From contig JAJDBU010000059.1 in the NCBI GenBank assembly GCA_029261195.1, positions 62,001 to 126,000 on the forward strand: 64,000 bases of DNA, read 5' to 3'. Source of the DNA: Nitrospirota bacterium (GTDB lineage: Bacteria; Nitrospirota; Nitrospiria; SBBL01; JAADHI01). Positions within the stretch are counted from its first letter, which is position 1. Every line of letters starts with the position of its first letter. A program made the translations under genes and the position numbers. The notes below the pieces were generated by a model. That model had not been told where the DNA came from. It did not search any database and saw only the letters and a program-made list of their open reading frames with translations. This document shows, piece by piece, positions 16,892 to 26,281 of the stretch.

Positions 16892-18018
16892 CTCTACAGA
16901 ATCTTAAACATCAACTGCATAACACTGCCCTCACAGGCGTCATTTTCTTCGCACTTTTTCTTTTTATGCCTATCTCAGCATCAGCGGCACCAAGCTCTCC
17001 AGCAAAAAAACCAGGATTGTGGGAACATTATTCACTCTTCTCCATAGTGAAAGCTCTGGCCTTCGACGGAGATGTGCTGTGGATCGGTACAACCAATGGC
17101 CTTTTAAAGTATGACCTTCGGAAAGAGACGCAAAAGGTCTACACAACAAAGGACGGGCTTCTCTCCAATATGATCCATACCATCACCGTCAGTCCAAAAG
17201 GAGAACCCTGGATTGGCACCTATGGCGGAGGACTCAGTCACTTTGACGGGAAACGATGGACAGCTTACACACCCTACGGTGTCGGTTCTTCACTGACTTA
17301 TTCCAATAACTGGACGAACTATAAACGCGGGCGTGGACTGGGTGATCTTTGGGTTTACGGCATCCATTTTGATCCAAAGGGTACCATGTGGGTTGCGACT
17401 TGGAAGGGCGTCAGTCGCTTTGACGGAAGCGGGTTTCTTACGTTTACAACTGACGACGGCCTGATTGACAAGTGGGTCTACACCTTAAGCCAGGACAAAA
17501 AAGGGGTCTTCTGGTTCGGTACCGAAGGCGGCGTGACCCGATATGACGGCAAAACTTGGAAAAGCTACACGAACAAAGACGGCGTCGGGGCAAAAATAAA
17601 CAGCGTCAAGCCCCCCGAAACTCAGTCCCTCCCTTACACCCCGAGGCACCATGAAAGGGGAGGAGGCAAACCCTTGGACTACAACCCGAACTACATATCT
17701 GCATCAGTGGTGGATGACAAAAACACGCTCTGGATCGGTACCTTAGGCGGTGGACTTTCTCGTTTCGACGGACAATCCTGGAAAAGTTTTACAACAAAAG
17801 AAGGTTTATCGGGTAATTTAATCCACGCAATCACCATTGACGCACAAGGCACCCTCTGGATCGGCACCGATGGAGGCGTGAGCCGATTTGATGGCAAACA
17901 ATTTCTTAACCTGACAGATAAAGACGGAATCGGTGCAGTCTTTTCTATTGCCATCGACCGCCGGGGGAATAAATGGTTCGGCACCTTTGGCGGCGTCAGC
18001 CAATATCGCGGAAAGTAA
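16888..18018 (+). CDS. Secreted two-component-regulator propeller protein
   Basis: 376 residues with an export signal (FFALFLFMPISASA). It is built of Reg_prop-type repeats: LWIGTTNGLLKYD, PWIGTYGGGLSHFDGKRWTAY, MWVATWKGVSRFDGSGFLTF, FWFGTEGGVTRYDGKTWKSY, LWIGTLGGGLSRFDGQSWKSF, LWIGTDGGVSRFDGKQFL and KWFGTFGGVSQYRGK. This is the sensor propeller usually fused to hybrid histidine kinases, here free-standing with no kinase. It may sense or bind polymers or act as a structural partner of the co-translated YD-repeat protein. Confidence 0.85.
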   Translation: MTLQNLKHQLHNTALTGVIFFALFLFMPISASAAPSSPAKKPGLWEHYSLFSIVKALAFDGDVLWIGTTNGLLKYDLRKETQKVYTTKDGLLSNMIHTITVSPKGEPWIGTYGGGLSHFDGKRWTAYTPYGVGSSLTYSNNWTNYKRGRGLGDLWVYGIHFDPKGTMWVATWKGVSRFDGSGFLTFTTDDGLIDKWVYTLSQDKKGVFWFGTEGGVTRYDGKTWKSYTNKDGVGAKINSVKPPETQSLPYTPRHHERGGGKPLDYNPNYISASVVDDKNTLWIGTLGGGLSRFDGQSWKSFTTKEGLSGNLIHAITIDAQGTLWIGTDGGVSRFDGKQFLNLTDKDGIGAVFSIAIDRRGNKWFGTFGGVSQYRGK

Positions 18019-18272
18019 AAATACATCTATCACCGTATTCACCCAGTGCATAGGTAAATGAAACATTATTTCACGGTTTAATCATAAGAACCAATCATTT
18101 TTATCTCCCGGAACGGTCCAAAATATTTCTCTCTTGTGATTCGCAAGCTAATATGGGGATTCTTCTATAGCGCCGTATCGACATGCCATGGAAACAACTT
18201 TCGACTAAGCGGGCTTGCCACTTTTTTATTCACAAATTCTGAACCCTTATTGGAAAAAAGCACCTAGTCGAC
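18019..18272. other. Intergenic region without recognisable gene
   Basis: About 250 AT-rich bases between the propeller gene and the promoter at 18273. No open frame with plausible coding content, RNA gene or terminator was recognised on either strand. Confidence 0.5.
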
Positions 18273-18315
18273 TTGACAGGTCTATCTTTTGGGAATATAA
18301 TCCCAAAAGATAGAC
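18273..18315 (+). promoter_or_regulatory. Perfect consensus promoter embedded in a 36-base palindrome
   Basis: TTGACA (18273-18278), exactly 17 bases, then TATAAT (18296-18301): a complete sigma70 consensus. Overlaid is a perfect inverted repeat: arm GTCTATCTTTTGGGA (18280-18294), six-base centre, arm TCCCAAAAGATAGAC (18301-18315). The dyad covers the spacer, -10 and start region, as expected for an operator bound by a dimeric repressor. It is located about 50 bases before the truncated glycosyltransferase gene at 18365. Confidence 0.8.
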
Positions 18316-18364
18316 GAATTGATACGGATTATTGGCAAACACCATCAGCGGAACGGAGAAACTT

Positions 18365-18847
18365 ATGCGAATTCTTCATTACTCACATGACCATTGCGGT
18401 TTGAACAATTTACAGCGGATGATCGCTGCTGCAGAGCGAATGGCCGTAGAATTTCCCGAAGTCACTCAACTTTTGATAACGGAATCACTTCAAGCTCATT
18501 GCCTTAAATTACCCAGGAATACCGATTACAGCAAACTTATGGGCCGGAGGGAACCCTCCAGAGGAGGAAACCAGGCATCTTCCATTCCATTTCCCTACCG
18601 AGTCATCAAATCTTTCTGCAAAAACTTCATTTTTGATGCGATACGATCTTTTAAAGCGGATATTGTTTTGGTGCAGGCCTCACAGGATGTCGAAGAAAAG
18701 TTTTTTCTCGGCATGAATGATCTCCAACAAAAACAAATTAAAACAAAGCTTGTGTTTGGAAATGGTGACCTTGAAAATACTGCGATGGTGATCCGGCATA
18801 CACTTGCCAGGCCATATTTAGATCAAACTCCCTCTTGTACTATGTAG
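18365..18847 (+). pseudogene. Truncated COG4671-like glycosyltransferase, N-terminal domain only
   Basis: From MRILHYSHDHCG the 160-residue product matches the N-terminal domain of predicted glycosyltransferases of the GT-B/MurG-like COG4671 type. In that family a GLGHLRR-like motif follows the first strand, then a segment ending in LxITGSxQAHxFxLP. Here these read GLNNLQR and LLITESLQAHCLKLP. The family is usually about 400 residues; this frame stops after the first domain (LVFGNGDLENTAMVIRH), and no C-terminal nucleotide-sugar domain is found downstream. The changed glycine-rich motif and the loss of half the protein point to a relic, or to a small domain retained for another purpose. An in-frame start at 18332 would add 11 residues. 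Confidence 0.6.
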
Positions 18848-18912
18848 CTTATTAAGAAGCTCTGATCGTAATCGTTCCTATGATCTGACACTACCTTTTA
18901 GAAATACGCCTA

Positions 18913-21789
18913 CTATTCTCCTTTCGCAAATGGATCAATATCTAGATTATCTTTCATCCACATCCAGAAGGGGGAAAGCTGCGGGCGTGTGAGGGCGCGT
19001 TGCGGGTCTTCTTTTAGAAACTTCGTCATTTTTTCCGCTGCAAGCGTCTGGGCGTCTTTATTCCGTCCCGCCATAGAGAGGGCATACACCCGGTAACTAA
19101 AGGCATCCCCCGCAAGTTTTGGATCGACCTCTGCCTTGGTGAGGGAGTGTGCTGCTGCTTCATAATCGCGTTCGGCCATCTGTTTCATGCTGAGATGCAC
19201 CTGCATCATTGGATCATCTGATATTTCAGACTTCTTCTCAAGTTCATCAAGAATTCCCTGATGATCTGCATCGCTTCCCATGAGCCAGAGCGGCAAAGTT
19301 GTTAAATTTGACTTGCTCAAGACCTCGTGTAAATCAGCAATCACAGGCTCGTCCTGCTTCCTCATGCCGGACCAGTGGCGGTTGAGAATGTTCTGAAATC
19401 CGAAATAGGCAAAGGAGTCCCTGCGTATTTTCTCGGGCCACAGCTTTGAAATTAAAGGACTTTTAATGAAACGGGCTTGTGCGGCAGCGGCGTTGTTCCA
19501 TTGATCGATCATGCGCACCAAGTCGATTCTCATGCCGAAGGCACGGTAGGCCCGCTTGGGGAAGTCATCAATTAGCGGTAGGCTGTTTTCAGTGAGTTTA
19601 TTCAGATAGTCGGCATCTCCGATAAAAAGCGGACCAAGCTGTTCCGGCAACTCAAAGCCCAGCCGCTTCATTTCTGCGGAAACATGGGGGTCCTGCCATT
19701 GGCGCTTGAACTGTGCTTCTGAAACCGGCCCGTTTGCATCACCCGCATTGCGTGTACCCACCATCATCATGTCGAGCCATTGACCCTGCCAAAGCGAGCA
19801 ATCCTTAAAAACATCGCAAAAAGCACGGAGGATGCCCTTGATGCTGTCTGCGCTCATGGCGTGCAGGGGCAGCCAATAAGTGACCATGCCGCCTTCATTC
19901 AAGCGCTCGTAAAGCAGCTCAAAATATTCCCGCGTGTAGAGATTAACCACCCCCGCAATCTCCGGTGGCGGCGGTTCTCCTGTGATCAGGTCGAAGTGGC
20001 GATCCGTGGTTTGAAGAAAGTAGCGCCCGTCTTCGATGTGAACATGAACACGCGGATCATTCAGGGGATGTTCTGCCGGATCTTTGAAGATGTTGTCATT
20101 CATTTCAAGAATGTCGCGGGAGATGTCAACGACATCAATGCGTTTAAGAATGCGGCTATCCTTCAGGGCCTTCGCTGTGCTGCCCACACCATAGGAAATC
20201 AGCAGGGCATCTTTGGGCTCGGGATGAAGGGCAAGCGGCCAATAGACAAAGAGCTTCATGTAGCGGCGTGAACGAAAGTCGGAACTCGACATGGAATAGG
20301 AATTGGTGATGAGGCGATGGAACAGCGGCTTACCCTGCCATTGTTGCTCCAGGTAGCTGACCGTTTCGATTTGTCCTTCCCGGATTTCTGTGATTTTTCC
20401 TTCTCCGTCAGCAGGAATTAGCCTCCGAATAGGCGCAGTGAGGAAATCGCTTTCCATCGTACCTTGAGGAAAGAGCAGGATGCAAGTGGCGAAAAGTGCG
20501 GCACCGACATAGGCCGTTCGAAATCCCTGTTTCTGCGACATCATGAGTAATAATGCGATGACGCCGTAAACGACTGCGATCAGGAATAGCGATTTTTCCA
20601 TGCCGATGGTGGGCAAAAGGAAAAAACCGGCGGCAAAGGCACCCAGGGCCGCGCCGGTCGTATTGGCGAGGGTCAGTGATCCTGTGGTGGCGGTCTCGGA
20701 TTGGAGATGGGCCCGAAGGGCCGTCCCGATCACCGTAAAAAAGAGTCCGGAGAAGAAGGAAACGGGAAACATCAAGGGGATTCCCACTGCCAGGATACCG
20801 CCGGGATTGGAGATGACGGTTTGCAAATAGGGCCGGATCACGGCAGGAAAAAAGGCATATGACATGATGCAGCTGATGCCGAGCATGAACGCGAGTGTCG
20901 CCCCCTGTTGTGCAAAGGCGGGCCGTCTTTTCAGAATGCGGGAGGCGGAAAAACCGCCGAAGGCGATGCCGGCAAGGATAATGGCAAGCATGAGCGAAAA
21001 GGATTCCGACAGACCGGAGACGAAGAGCATCAAAAAACGGAACCAGATGATTTCAAGCGCCAGAAGGGCAAAACCGGAAAGAAAGGCCGCCAGCAAAAAC
21101 TGCAGAGGGAAGGGCCTTTTTTCGACTTGAGCGAATATTTCCTGAGTGACCTTTTCTTTCTGAGGCTTTGCCTCCTCGGCAAGCCGTCCTCCGATCCGCC
21201 AGGCAATCGCAGCCACAGCAAGGTTCAGGAAACCGGCAAACCAGGCCGTTGCCCGAATCCCGACGATGCCGACCAGAATAAATTCGGTCAAAAGCACCCC
21301 AATTAGGGCGCCCAGGGTATTCCATCCGTACAGTCTACCCAGTACTCGCCCGAACACGGGATCGCCAGCCGAGAGCGCCTTTGTGAGTAGAGGCAGTGTT
21401 AAGCCCATTGCCGTGGAGGGCACAAGCAGGAGTAGAAAGGCCAACAGGAGGCGGAGGGGATTAAGAAGCCAGGGTTCATCCAGAATCGGTCGAAACCAGG
21501 GAGCGAAAATGCGTCCGAAGGCCGGCAACACATAAACCAGGAGAATGCCGCTGATTCCGATGAGCAATTCGAGGACGGCATAAGCGCGAACGGGATTTTG
21601 AGTCCGTCCGCGTTCCAGCACGGCCAGACCATTTCCCAGAGCAAGACCGGCCATAAATCCCGAAAGGACGAGTGCGGAGGCCCAGATGCTGTTGCCGAAG
21701 GCAAGACCCGCCTGCCGAAACCAGAGGGTTTCAAACATCAGGGCCGAGGCACCGGAAATCAAAAAAATCGTACAGAGCAGTCGCGACAT
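18913..21789 (-). CDS. MFS-like membrane domain fused to spermidine synthase-like domain with TPR-like tail
   Basis: 958 residues. Residues 1-440 form about fourteen membrane helices (start [26 protein letters not shown], second half [21 protein letters not shown]). Residues about 470-720 form an aminopropyltransferase-like Rossmann domain: [31 protein letters not shown] and [11 protein letters not shown]. In true spermidine synthase the last motif carries a catalytic Asp in a DSxDP-type sequence; here it is GEPPPP, as in other MFS fusions of unknown substrate. The C-terminal 200 residues are helical and end in a TPR-like stretch. Proteins of this design are common in environmental bacteria and their reaction is not established. 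Confidence 0.88.
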   Translation of the reverse strand: MSRLLCTIFLISGASALMFETLWFRQAGLAFGNSIWASALVLSGFMAGLALGNGLAVLERGRTQNPVRAYAVLELLIGISGILLVYVLPAFGRIFAPWFRPILDEPWLLNPLRLLLAFLLLLVPSTAMGLTLPLLTKALSAGDPVFGRVLGRLYGWNTLGALIGVLLTEFILVGIVGIRATAWFAGFLNLAVAAIAWRIGGRLAEEAKPQKEKVTQEIFAQVEKRPFPLQFLLAAFLSGFALLALEIIWFRFLMLFVSGLSESFSLMLAIILAGIAFGGFSASRILKRRPAFAQQGATLAFMLGISCIMSYAFFPAVIRPYLQTVISNPGGILAVGIPLMFPVSFFSGLFFTVIGTALRAHLQSETATTGSLTLANTTGAALGAFAAGFFLLPTIGMEKSLFLIAVVYGVIALLLMMSQKQGFRTAYVGAALFATCILLFPQGTMESDFLTAPIRRLIPADGEGKITEIREGQIETVSYLEQQWQGKPLFHRLITNSYSMSSSDFRSRRYMKLFVYWPLALHPEPKDALLISYGVGSTAKALKDSRILKRIDVVDISRDILEMNDNIFKDPAEHPLNDPRVHVHIEDGRYFLQTTDRHFDLITGEPPPPEIAGVVNLYTREYFELLYERLNEGGMVTYWLPLHAMSADSIKGILRAFCDVFKDCSLWQGQWLDMMMVGTRNAGDANGPVSEAQFKRQWQDPHVSAEMKRLGFELPEQLGPLFIGDADYLNKLTENSLPLIDDFPKRAYRAFGMRIDLVRMIDQWNNAAAAQARFIKSPLISKLWPEKIRRDSFAYFGFQNILNRHWSGMRKQDEPVIADLHEVLSKSNLTTLPLWLMGSDADHQGILDELEKKSEISDDPMMQVHLSMKQMAERDYEAAAHSLTKAEVDPKLAGDAFSYRVYALSMAGRNKDAQTLAAEKMTKFLKEDPQRALTRPQLSPFWMWMKDNLDIDPFAKGE

Positions 21790-22173
21790 CAGCTAGGTTT
21801 GTATACAGAGAGAAAGAAGAACTTAAACAAAATCGAACACTCGCATTACGGGCATACACTCATCAAGAGAGAGGAAGAAAGCGGAGAATAGTAAAATAAA
21901 GCCCACAGAAATATCAATTTTTTTGTCTTATTTTTGTTGTCTTTACAGAAGGGAGCAATCTTAGGCAACTGAAGGTATTTTTAAAAAGAACCCAAGCTTG
22001 ATTATTAATCAATAATAATGGGATACAAAATGACAAGCCACTTTTTCTGAACTATGATATCATATGTGTATAGAAGCTTTAGCTGATCAGGTAACAATAT
22101 TGTATTTACCTGCCGTCGTAAGTAACTGATTTAAAATAGCTTAAATTAATTGTAAAAGGACAGCCTGGCACGA
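21790..22173. other. AT-rich intergenic region with dyad symmetries
   Basis: 384 bases between the divergent fusion gene and cytochrome gene, with no coding frame. It contains two perfect palindromes: TTGATTATTAATCAA at 21998-22012 and TATGATATCATA at 22053-22064. The first resembles FNR half-sites but has a 5-base centre rather than 4, so no regulator is assigned. The region probably holds promoters for both neighbours. Confidence 0.4.
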
Positions 22174-22518
22174 ATGAATGTAAAAAAATGGATCATGCTT
22201 GCGGTCATATCCGCCCCCTTGCTATTTGTTTTATCTGGATGTAAAAAAAAAGAAAATCCCTTTCCTGATCATATTGGCGGGAAAATTTTCCAAGGGCTAA
22301 AAACTATAAATGTTAAGTGTGCGGGATGTCACGGAACTTTAGGCGAGGGCGGGATGCGGGCGCCCTCACTGACAAAAGGGGTCAATAATATAACGACAGA
22401 GCAATTTGTGGCGATTGTGAGGGATGGCCGGGGTGGCATGCCTGCATTTGGGAGTATGCTGAAAGAGGAAGAAATACGCCAGATTGTCGACTGGATAAAG
22501 AAGCTTTCCAACAGTTGA
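22174..22518 (+). CDS. Monoheme class I cytochrome c lipoprotein
   Basis: 114 residues. Lipobox FVLSGC after a hydrophobic segment; haem motif CAGCHG at about residue 50 within GLKTINVKCAGCHGTLGEGG. The distal methionine is expected in the GGMPAFG segment, and the C-terminal helix EEEIRQIVDWIKKLS is typical of cytochrome c-551/c6-type folds. Membrane-anchored periplasmic electron carrier. It lies immediately upstream of a small reading frame and the PilZ glycosyltransferase, with no clear functional tie to them. Confidence 0.9.
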   Translation: MNVKKWIMLAVISAPLLFVLSGCKKKENPFPDHIGGKIFQGLKTINVKCAGCHGTLGEGGMRAPSLTKGVNNITTEQFVAIVRDGRGGMPAFGSMLKEEEIRQIVDWIKKLSNS

Positions 22519-22540
22519 CGGCTGTCAGGCAGGAAGCTGG

Positions 22541-22720
22541 ATGCCAAAACAACACAATAAGCTTGAGTTTAGGACTAAATTTAAGATAAGCATTGTGATC
22601 GAATACCCTATCGACCTTCTCTTGCTTTTGGAAAAAGAGGCGGATCTTTTTTTGAGTGAATCCTTAAATACCTTTCAGAAAAACAAAATCGCTAAAATGT
22701 TTCCCATAGGTGTTCGCTAA
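22541..22720 (+). CDS. Small hypothetical protein (59 residues)
   Basis: ATG at 22541 preceded by AGGAAG, open to TAA at 22720. The product begins MPKQHNKLEFRTKFKISI and contains IVIEYPIDLLLLLEKEADLF, with a charged C-terminus. It overlaps the proposed GTG start of the following glycosyltransferase, suggesting translational coupling, and fills what would otherwise be a 190-base gap. No family recognised; it may be a short regulator or may not be expressed. Confidence 0.4.
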   Translation: MPKQHNKLEFRTKFKISIVIEYPIDLLLLLEKEADLFLSESLNTFQKNKIAKMFPIGVR

Positions 22721-25079
22721 AGTGCCGCAGACGATTCCTACAATGGTGCTTTATTTCTTATTTGGTGTCCCCTCCGTAATCCTGCTTTGGCTGTTTATAC
22801 TTTTTTATCTACGACGCCACACCCGGAAACACCCGGAAATCCATAAGGCACGGGAAACCTTTTTTTGCCACGTAGTAGTCTGTATCGCCATTCCTACCGC
22901 CTTTTATTATATATTTTGGCGCGCGACGAGCACCATCAACTGGGTTGGCTGGTGGAGCGGGGTGCCCCTTTTTCTGGCGGAGCTCTATGGCGTTATCGTG
23001 ACTTCGATCCATTTTTTCACGGTCTGGCGGCCGACAGAGCACAAAGCGCTTCCCCCCCTCATCGGGAGGAGTATCGATGTTTTTATCACCACCTACAATG
23101 AACCTCTGGCGGTTATTCGCAAAACGGCACGCGCCTGCGTTGCTTTAAACCTCCCTCATAACACCTACATCCTCGATGACGGCAACCGTCCTGAGATTGC
23201 TGAATTGGCGGAAATATTGGGTTGTAACTATATCGCCAGAACTGAAAATACAAATGCCAAGGCGGGGAACATCAACAATGCCTTACGGCAAACAAACGGC
23301 GAATTCATTGCGGTCTTTGATGCCGATCATGTGCCGCAGCACCACTTTTTGGAAACCCTGATCGGTTACTTCATCGACGAAAAACTTGCCTTTGTTCAGA
23401 CACCGCAAGATTTTTACAATATTGATTCCTATCAGCACCGCTTTGACGGTAAGACTAAAGATATCTGGGAGGAACAGTCCCTCTTTTTTTCCGTGATTCA
23501 ACCGGGAAAAGACTATTGGAATGCTGCCTTTTGGTGCGGTAGCTGCGCGATATTGCGGCGAAGTGCGCTTGATGAAATCGGGGGCATCGCAATCGGTACA
23601 GTCACTGAGGATCTGCATACCTCAATCCGACTTCACGCCAAAGGCTATCGATCCCTCTACCACAATGAAAGCCTTGCTTACGGACTTGCACCTGAAACCT
23701 TTATTCCATTCTCCGTCCAGCGCTTGAGGTGGGGAAAAGGGTCGATGCAACTCTTATTGCACCGCGACAATCCTTACTGGATCAAGGGCTTAAGTTTGAA
23801 ACAACGACTTGCCTACTCTGCATCCATGACCACTTATTTCGACGGTTTTCAAAAGCTCGTCTATTACACCATCCCCATGATTTATTTTTTAACCGGCGTG
23901 CTTCCGATTATTTCTATAAATCTGATCTTTTTTGCCCATTTCCTTCCATATTTCGGATTTTTTCTCCTTGGGCATTTCTTGATGGACCGTGGCAAAAACT
24001 CGCTCTTAGTAGACGAGCAGTACACTGTTGCAAAAATGTTTATCTATATCCGGGCGACTGCTGCCCTGCTTAAGAGAAAAGGATTGCGCTTCAATGTGAC
24101 GCCGAAGTCGAGCGGAGAGAATGATGCCTTTCATGTCCTGTTGCCGCAATTAATTATATTTTTTATGAACGCGGGTGGAGCAAGCGTCGGAATCTATCGT
24201 TATTTTTTTGTGGGAGACCTTGACCCTGCGCCCTTTTATGTCACGCTCTTCTGGGCGCTTTGCATTTCAGGCTATGCCTTGAAGATGCTGCGCTTCAGCC
24301 AAAATAAAGTGCAGCGTCGGAGAACCTTCCGGTTCTGGTATTTTGTTCCCTGCCGAATCGCAAGCGTGATCTCCGATTCCTCAGACACAGCCCTGGAATA
24401 TCCGAAAAACTCTCGTGTAGGTCTGGTACGGGATTGCCACGAATATGGGGCGTCCCTGCTATCGCCGGTTCGAGTCGAGAAAGGAGAGGCCCTTGAAGTC
24501 GTCATGTTTCTTGAAAAAGAGCCAATCAAGGTGAAGGCGCTTGTGATCGGCCCCAAACATTTGGAGGAGACCGCTTCCGGATTCTATTGTCTGAATACAA
24601 AGTTTATCGAGCTTGAAAGAAAGACTCGCCACGCCATATTAAAATACAGTTTCGACTTTTACGTTCCGAACTTCATGGCGCAACTCAACCGGGGTGAGAC
24701 GATCTTTGATCATTCCGAAAATTATTTTGTAGCGAACAAGCGCCGTAAAAAACGCTGGGCCATCCACCTTCCTATTGCATATCGATATTCAACTCCAAGC
24801 GGCCCCTGCGAGATTTTAGGAGTGAGTGAGGATATCAGCGAGTCGGGACAATCAGCGGTGCTCTGTAGCGATTCACTGCCCCTAAGGGAACCACTTGAGT
24901 TTACAATTGATCTCGCAGGGCAACGCATTGAAGGCCTGGCAGTGGCTTTACGGGAAAAAAATGTCCAGTTCGGAGGAATAGAACAATGGCACTACGCATT
25001 GAAAATTGAGAAGGTCTATTCCGGCGACCTGAGCGTCCTAAAATCGCTCAGCACAACAGACCACCTGCTACGAGTATAA
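22710..25079 (+). CDS. Cellulose synthase-like GT2 glycosyltransferase with C-terminal PilZ domain
   Basis: 789 residues. Two N-terminal membrane helices are followed by a family-2 processive glycosyltransferase domain: FITTYNEP, ILDDGNRPE, FDADHVPQ (DxD), QTPQDFYN, TEDLHTS and QRLRWGKG (QxxRW). Further membrane helices lie at about residues 380-560. The C-terminal part holds a PilZ c-di-GMP site: RRKKR (RxxxR) and DISESG (D/NxSxxG). This is the BcsA architecture, so it probably makes a beta-linked glucan or related exopolysaccharide activated by c-di-GMP. No bcsB, bcsC or bcsZ is adjacent. The GTG at 22710 overlaps the small gene before it; a GTG at 22722 with an AGGTG ribosome site is an alternative. 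Confidence 0.92.
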   Translation: MFAKVPQTIPTMVLYFLFGVPSVILLWLFILFYLRRHTRKHPEIHKARETFFCHVVVCIAIPTAFYYIFWRATSTINWVGWWSGVPLFLAELYGVIVTSIHFFTVWRPTEHKALPPLIGRSIDVFITTYNEPLAVIRKTARACVALNLPHNTYILDDGNRPEIAELAEILGCNYIARTENTNAKAGNINNALRQTNGEFIAVFDADHVPQHHFLETLIGYFIDEKLAFVQTPQDFYNIDSYQHRFDGKTKDIWEEQSLFFSVIQPGKDYWNAAFWCGSCAILRRSALDEIGGIAIGTVTEDLHTSIRLHAKGYRSLYHNESLAYGLAPETFIPFSVQRLRWGKGSMQLLLHRDNPYWIKGLSLKQRLAYSASMTTYFDGFQKLVYYTIPMIYFLTGVLPIISINLIFFAHFLPYFGFFLLGHFLMDRGKNSLLVDEQYTVAKMFIYIRATAALLKRKGLRFNVTPKSSGENDAFHVLLPQLIIFFMNAGGASVGIYRYFFVGDLDPAPFYVTLFWALCISGYALKMLRFSQNKVQRRRTFRFWYFVPCRIASVISDSSDTALEYPKNSRVGLVRDCHEYGASLLSPVRVEKGEALEVVMFLEKEPIKVKALVIGPKHLEETASGFYCLNTKFIELERKTRHAILKYSFDFYVPNFMAQLNRGETIFDHSENYFVANKRRKKRWAIHLPIAYRYSTPSGPCEILGVSEDISESGQSAVLCSDSLPLREPLEFTIDLAGQRIEGLAVALREKNVQFGGIEQWHYALKIEKVYSGDLSVLKSLSTTDHLLRV

Positions 25080-25094
25080 AACAGGAGACCTTTG

Positions 25095-25499
25095 ATGAAG
25101 CGTTTAAAATATCTGTTTATTGCATTAATCTTGCTCATACCACAATCTTCCTTCGCCTTTGAAGGCCTCTCCGGCTCAATATGGGGGAGCCTTCGCTATG
25201 ATGCGCTTCAGCAAAATCAAAAAGCGCTCGGCTTCATTCGTCAGGGCATTGATTGGCTCTATTTTTACGACGCAAGGGTTTCCACCTATGGGGAATTTCG
25301 ATACCGCTATGCCGAGTTAGACTCTCAGTTTTTTAACGCCTACGCTCCTGTTCTCGGCCTTTCTTTGAAAAAAGACCCGTTTATCATGGGATGGGAATAT
25401 TCCTGGGAGACCTTACCCGACAGTGATCAAAACGTGCAGCGATCTGAATTTTACATCGAATGGTATTCCGACTGGGACCTGAAACCCATGTTACGCTAG
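25095..25499 (+). CDS. Small secreted hypothetical protein downstream of the glycosyltransferase
   Basis: About 134 residues with a signal peptide (YLFIALILLIPQSSFAF). The mature part is aromatic-rich (YDALQQNQ, WLYFYDARVSTYGEFRYRYAELD, GWEYSWETLPDSD, FYIEWYSDWDLKP) with alternating hydrophobic residues, as in a small beta structure. The ribosome site CAGGAG precedes the start. It begins 15 bases after the PilZ glycosyltransferase and is probably co-transcribed, suggesting a role in polymer export or attachment. The chain may be shortened compared with an ancestral outer-membrane barrel. No named family recognised. Confidence 0.7.
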   Translation: MKRLKYLFIALILLIPQSSFAFEGLSGSIWGSLRYDALQQNQKALGFIRQGIDWLYFYDARVSTYGEFRYRYAELDSQFFNAYAPVLGLSLKKDPFIMGWEYSWETLPDSDQNVQRSEFYIEWYSDWDLKPMLR

Positions 25500-25526
25500 G
25501 GATTTATCCAAGGACTTTATCTGTCG

Positions 25527-25940
25527 ATGAAGCATAGCGCCGTAAGAAGCATTGGGATATTTTTTTTAACAGTCGGACTTTTGATATTGATACTCTGTAC
25601 TCCCTCAGCAAACTTCGCAAAAGAATTGCCGATACTTGTCAATCTTTCCGAAATCGACGCGTCCTTCGACGGGCTTAGAGTCACGATCTTCGGATGGGCC
25701 AGATCGGCTGAGGTCAAAACAGGTCGGCGGGGAAGCCTTCACCTTCAGGTCATAGTCGGAGATGGCAAACATAAAATCATGGTTTTTAGCATTCACCCGG
25801 TTCATAACATCATTGATCGAGAGGTGATTGTTCAGGGCATTTATCATGAGCATGGACGTTTTGCGGGTTTTGAGCAAAATCGTTTTATTGTCGCTGAGGC
25901 GATTGAGAGAAACTGGGAAAAGGAGGAGGAAAATCGATGA
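25527..25940 (+). CDS. Secreted OB-fold-like hypothetical protein
   Basis: 137 residues with an export segment (SIGIFFLTVGLLILILCTPSANFA). The mature region, about 85 residues, has strand pattern LRVTIFGWARSAEV, GSLHLQVIVGDGKHKIMVFS, REVIVQGIYHEHGRFAGFEQNRFIVAEAI. This resembles a small periplasmic OB-fold of the kind that binds metal, haem or oligosaccharide. It overlaps the hspQ gene start by 4 bases. Function unknown; likely part of the same transcript as the glycosyltransferase. Confidence 0.7.
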   Translation: MKHSAVRSIGIFFLTVGLLILILCTPSANFAKELPILVNLSEIDASFDGLRVTIFGWARSAEVKTGRRGSLHLQVIVGDGKHKIMVFSIHPVHNIIDREVIVQGIYHEHGRFAGFEQNRFIVAEAIERNWEKEEENR

Positions 25941-26254
25941 GTCTGGCTCATGACAGCTGCAAGTTTTTTATCGGACAGGTGATCCACCATCGGCTTTTTG
26001 ATTATCGCGGGGTGATCGTTGATGTCGATCCGGAGTTTCAAGGAACGGATGAATGGTACGAACAGGTTGCCGGCTCACGTCCGCCTAGAAATAAACCGTG
26101 GTACCATGTGCTTGTCCATCAGGGGGAGCACATGACTTACGTTGCAGAAAGAAACCTGGAAGCAGATCATTCAGAAACAGCAATCCATCACCCGATGCTG
26201 ACTCACTTCTTTACCCGCTTTGAGGATGGAAAATACATTTGTTTGATGAGTTAA
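25937..26254 (+). CDS. hspQ: HspQ/YccV-like heat-shock protein
   Basis: 105 residues matching the HspQ (YccV) family: FFIGQVIHHRLFDYRGVIVDVDPEFQGTDEWYEQV, then PWYHVLVHQGEHMTYVAERNLE, then HPMLTHFFTRFEDGKYI. HspQ is a small heat-induced protein, first described as binding hemimethylated DNA, and acts as a specificity factor for Lon protease in enterobacteria. The length equals the family norm. The ATGA overlap with the secreted OB-fold gene upstream shows co-translation; a cysteine synthase gene follows. Confidence 0.9.
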   Translation: MSLAHDSCKFFIGQVIHHRLFDYRGVIVDVDPEFQGTDEWYEQVAGSRPPRNKPWYHVLVHQGEHMTYVAERNLEADHSETAIHHPMLTHFFTRFEDGKYICLMS

Positions 26255-26281
26255 GGACAGCCCCTTTAAGGAGATGGTTTG

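Noticed and set aside
18332-18364. Longer start for the truncated glycosyltransferase
   Set aside because: The extra 11 residues precede the conserved MRILHYSHD start of the family and add nothing recognisable.
21998-22012. FNR/CRP-like site TTGATTATTAATCAA
   Set aside because: The half-sites are separated by 5 bases instead of the 4 of FNR sites; AT-rich context makes such dyads common.
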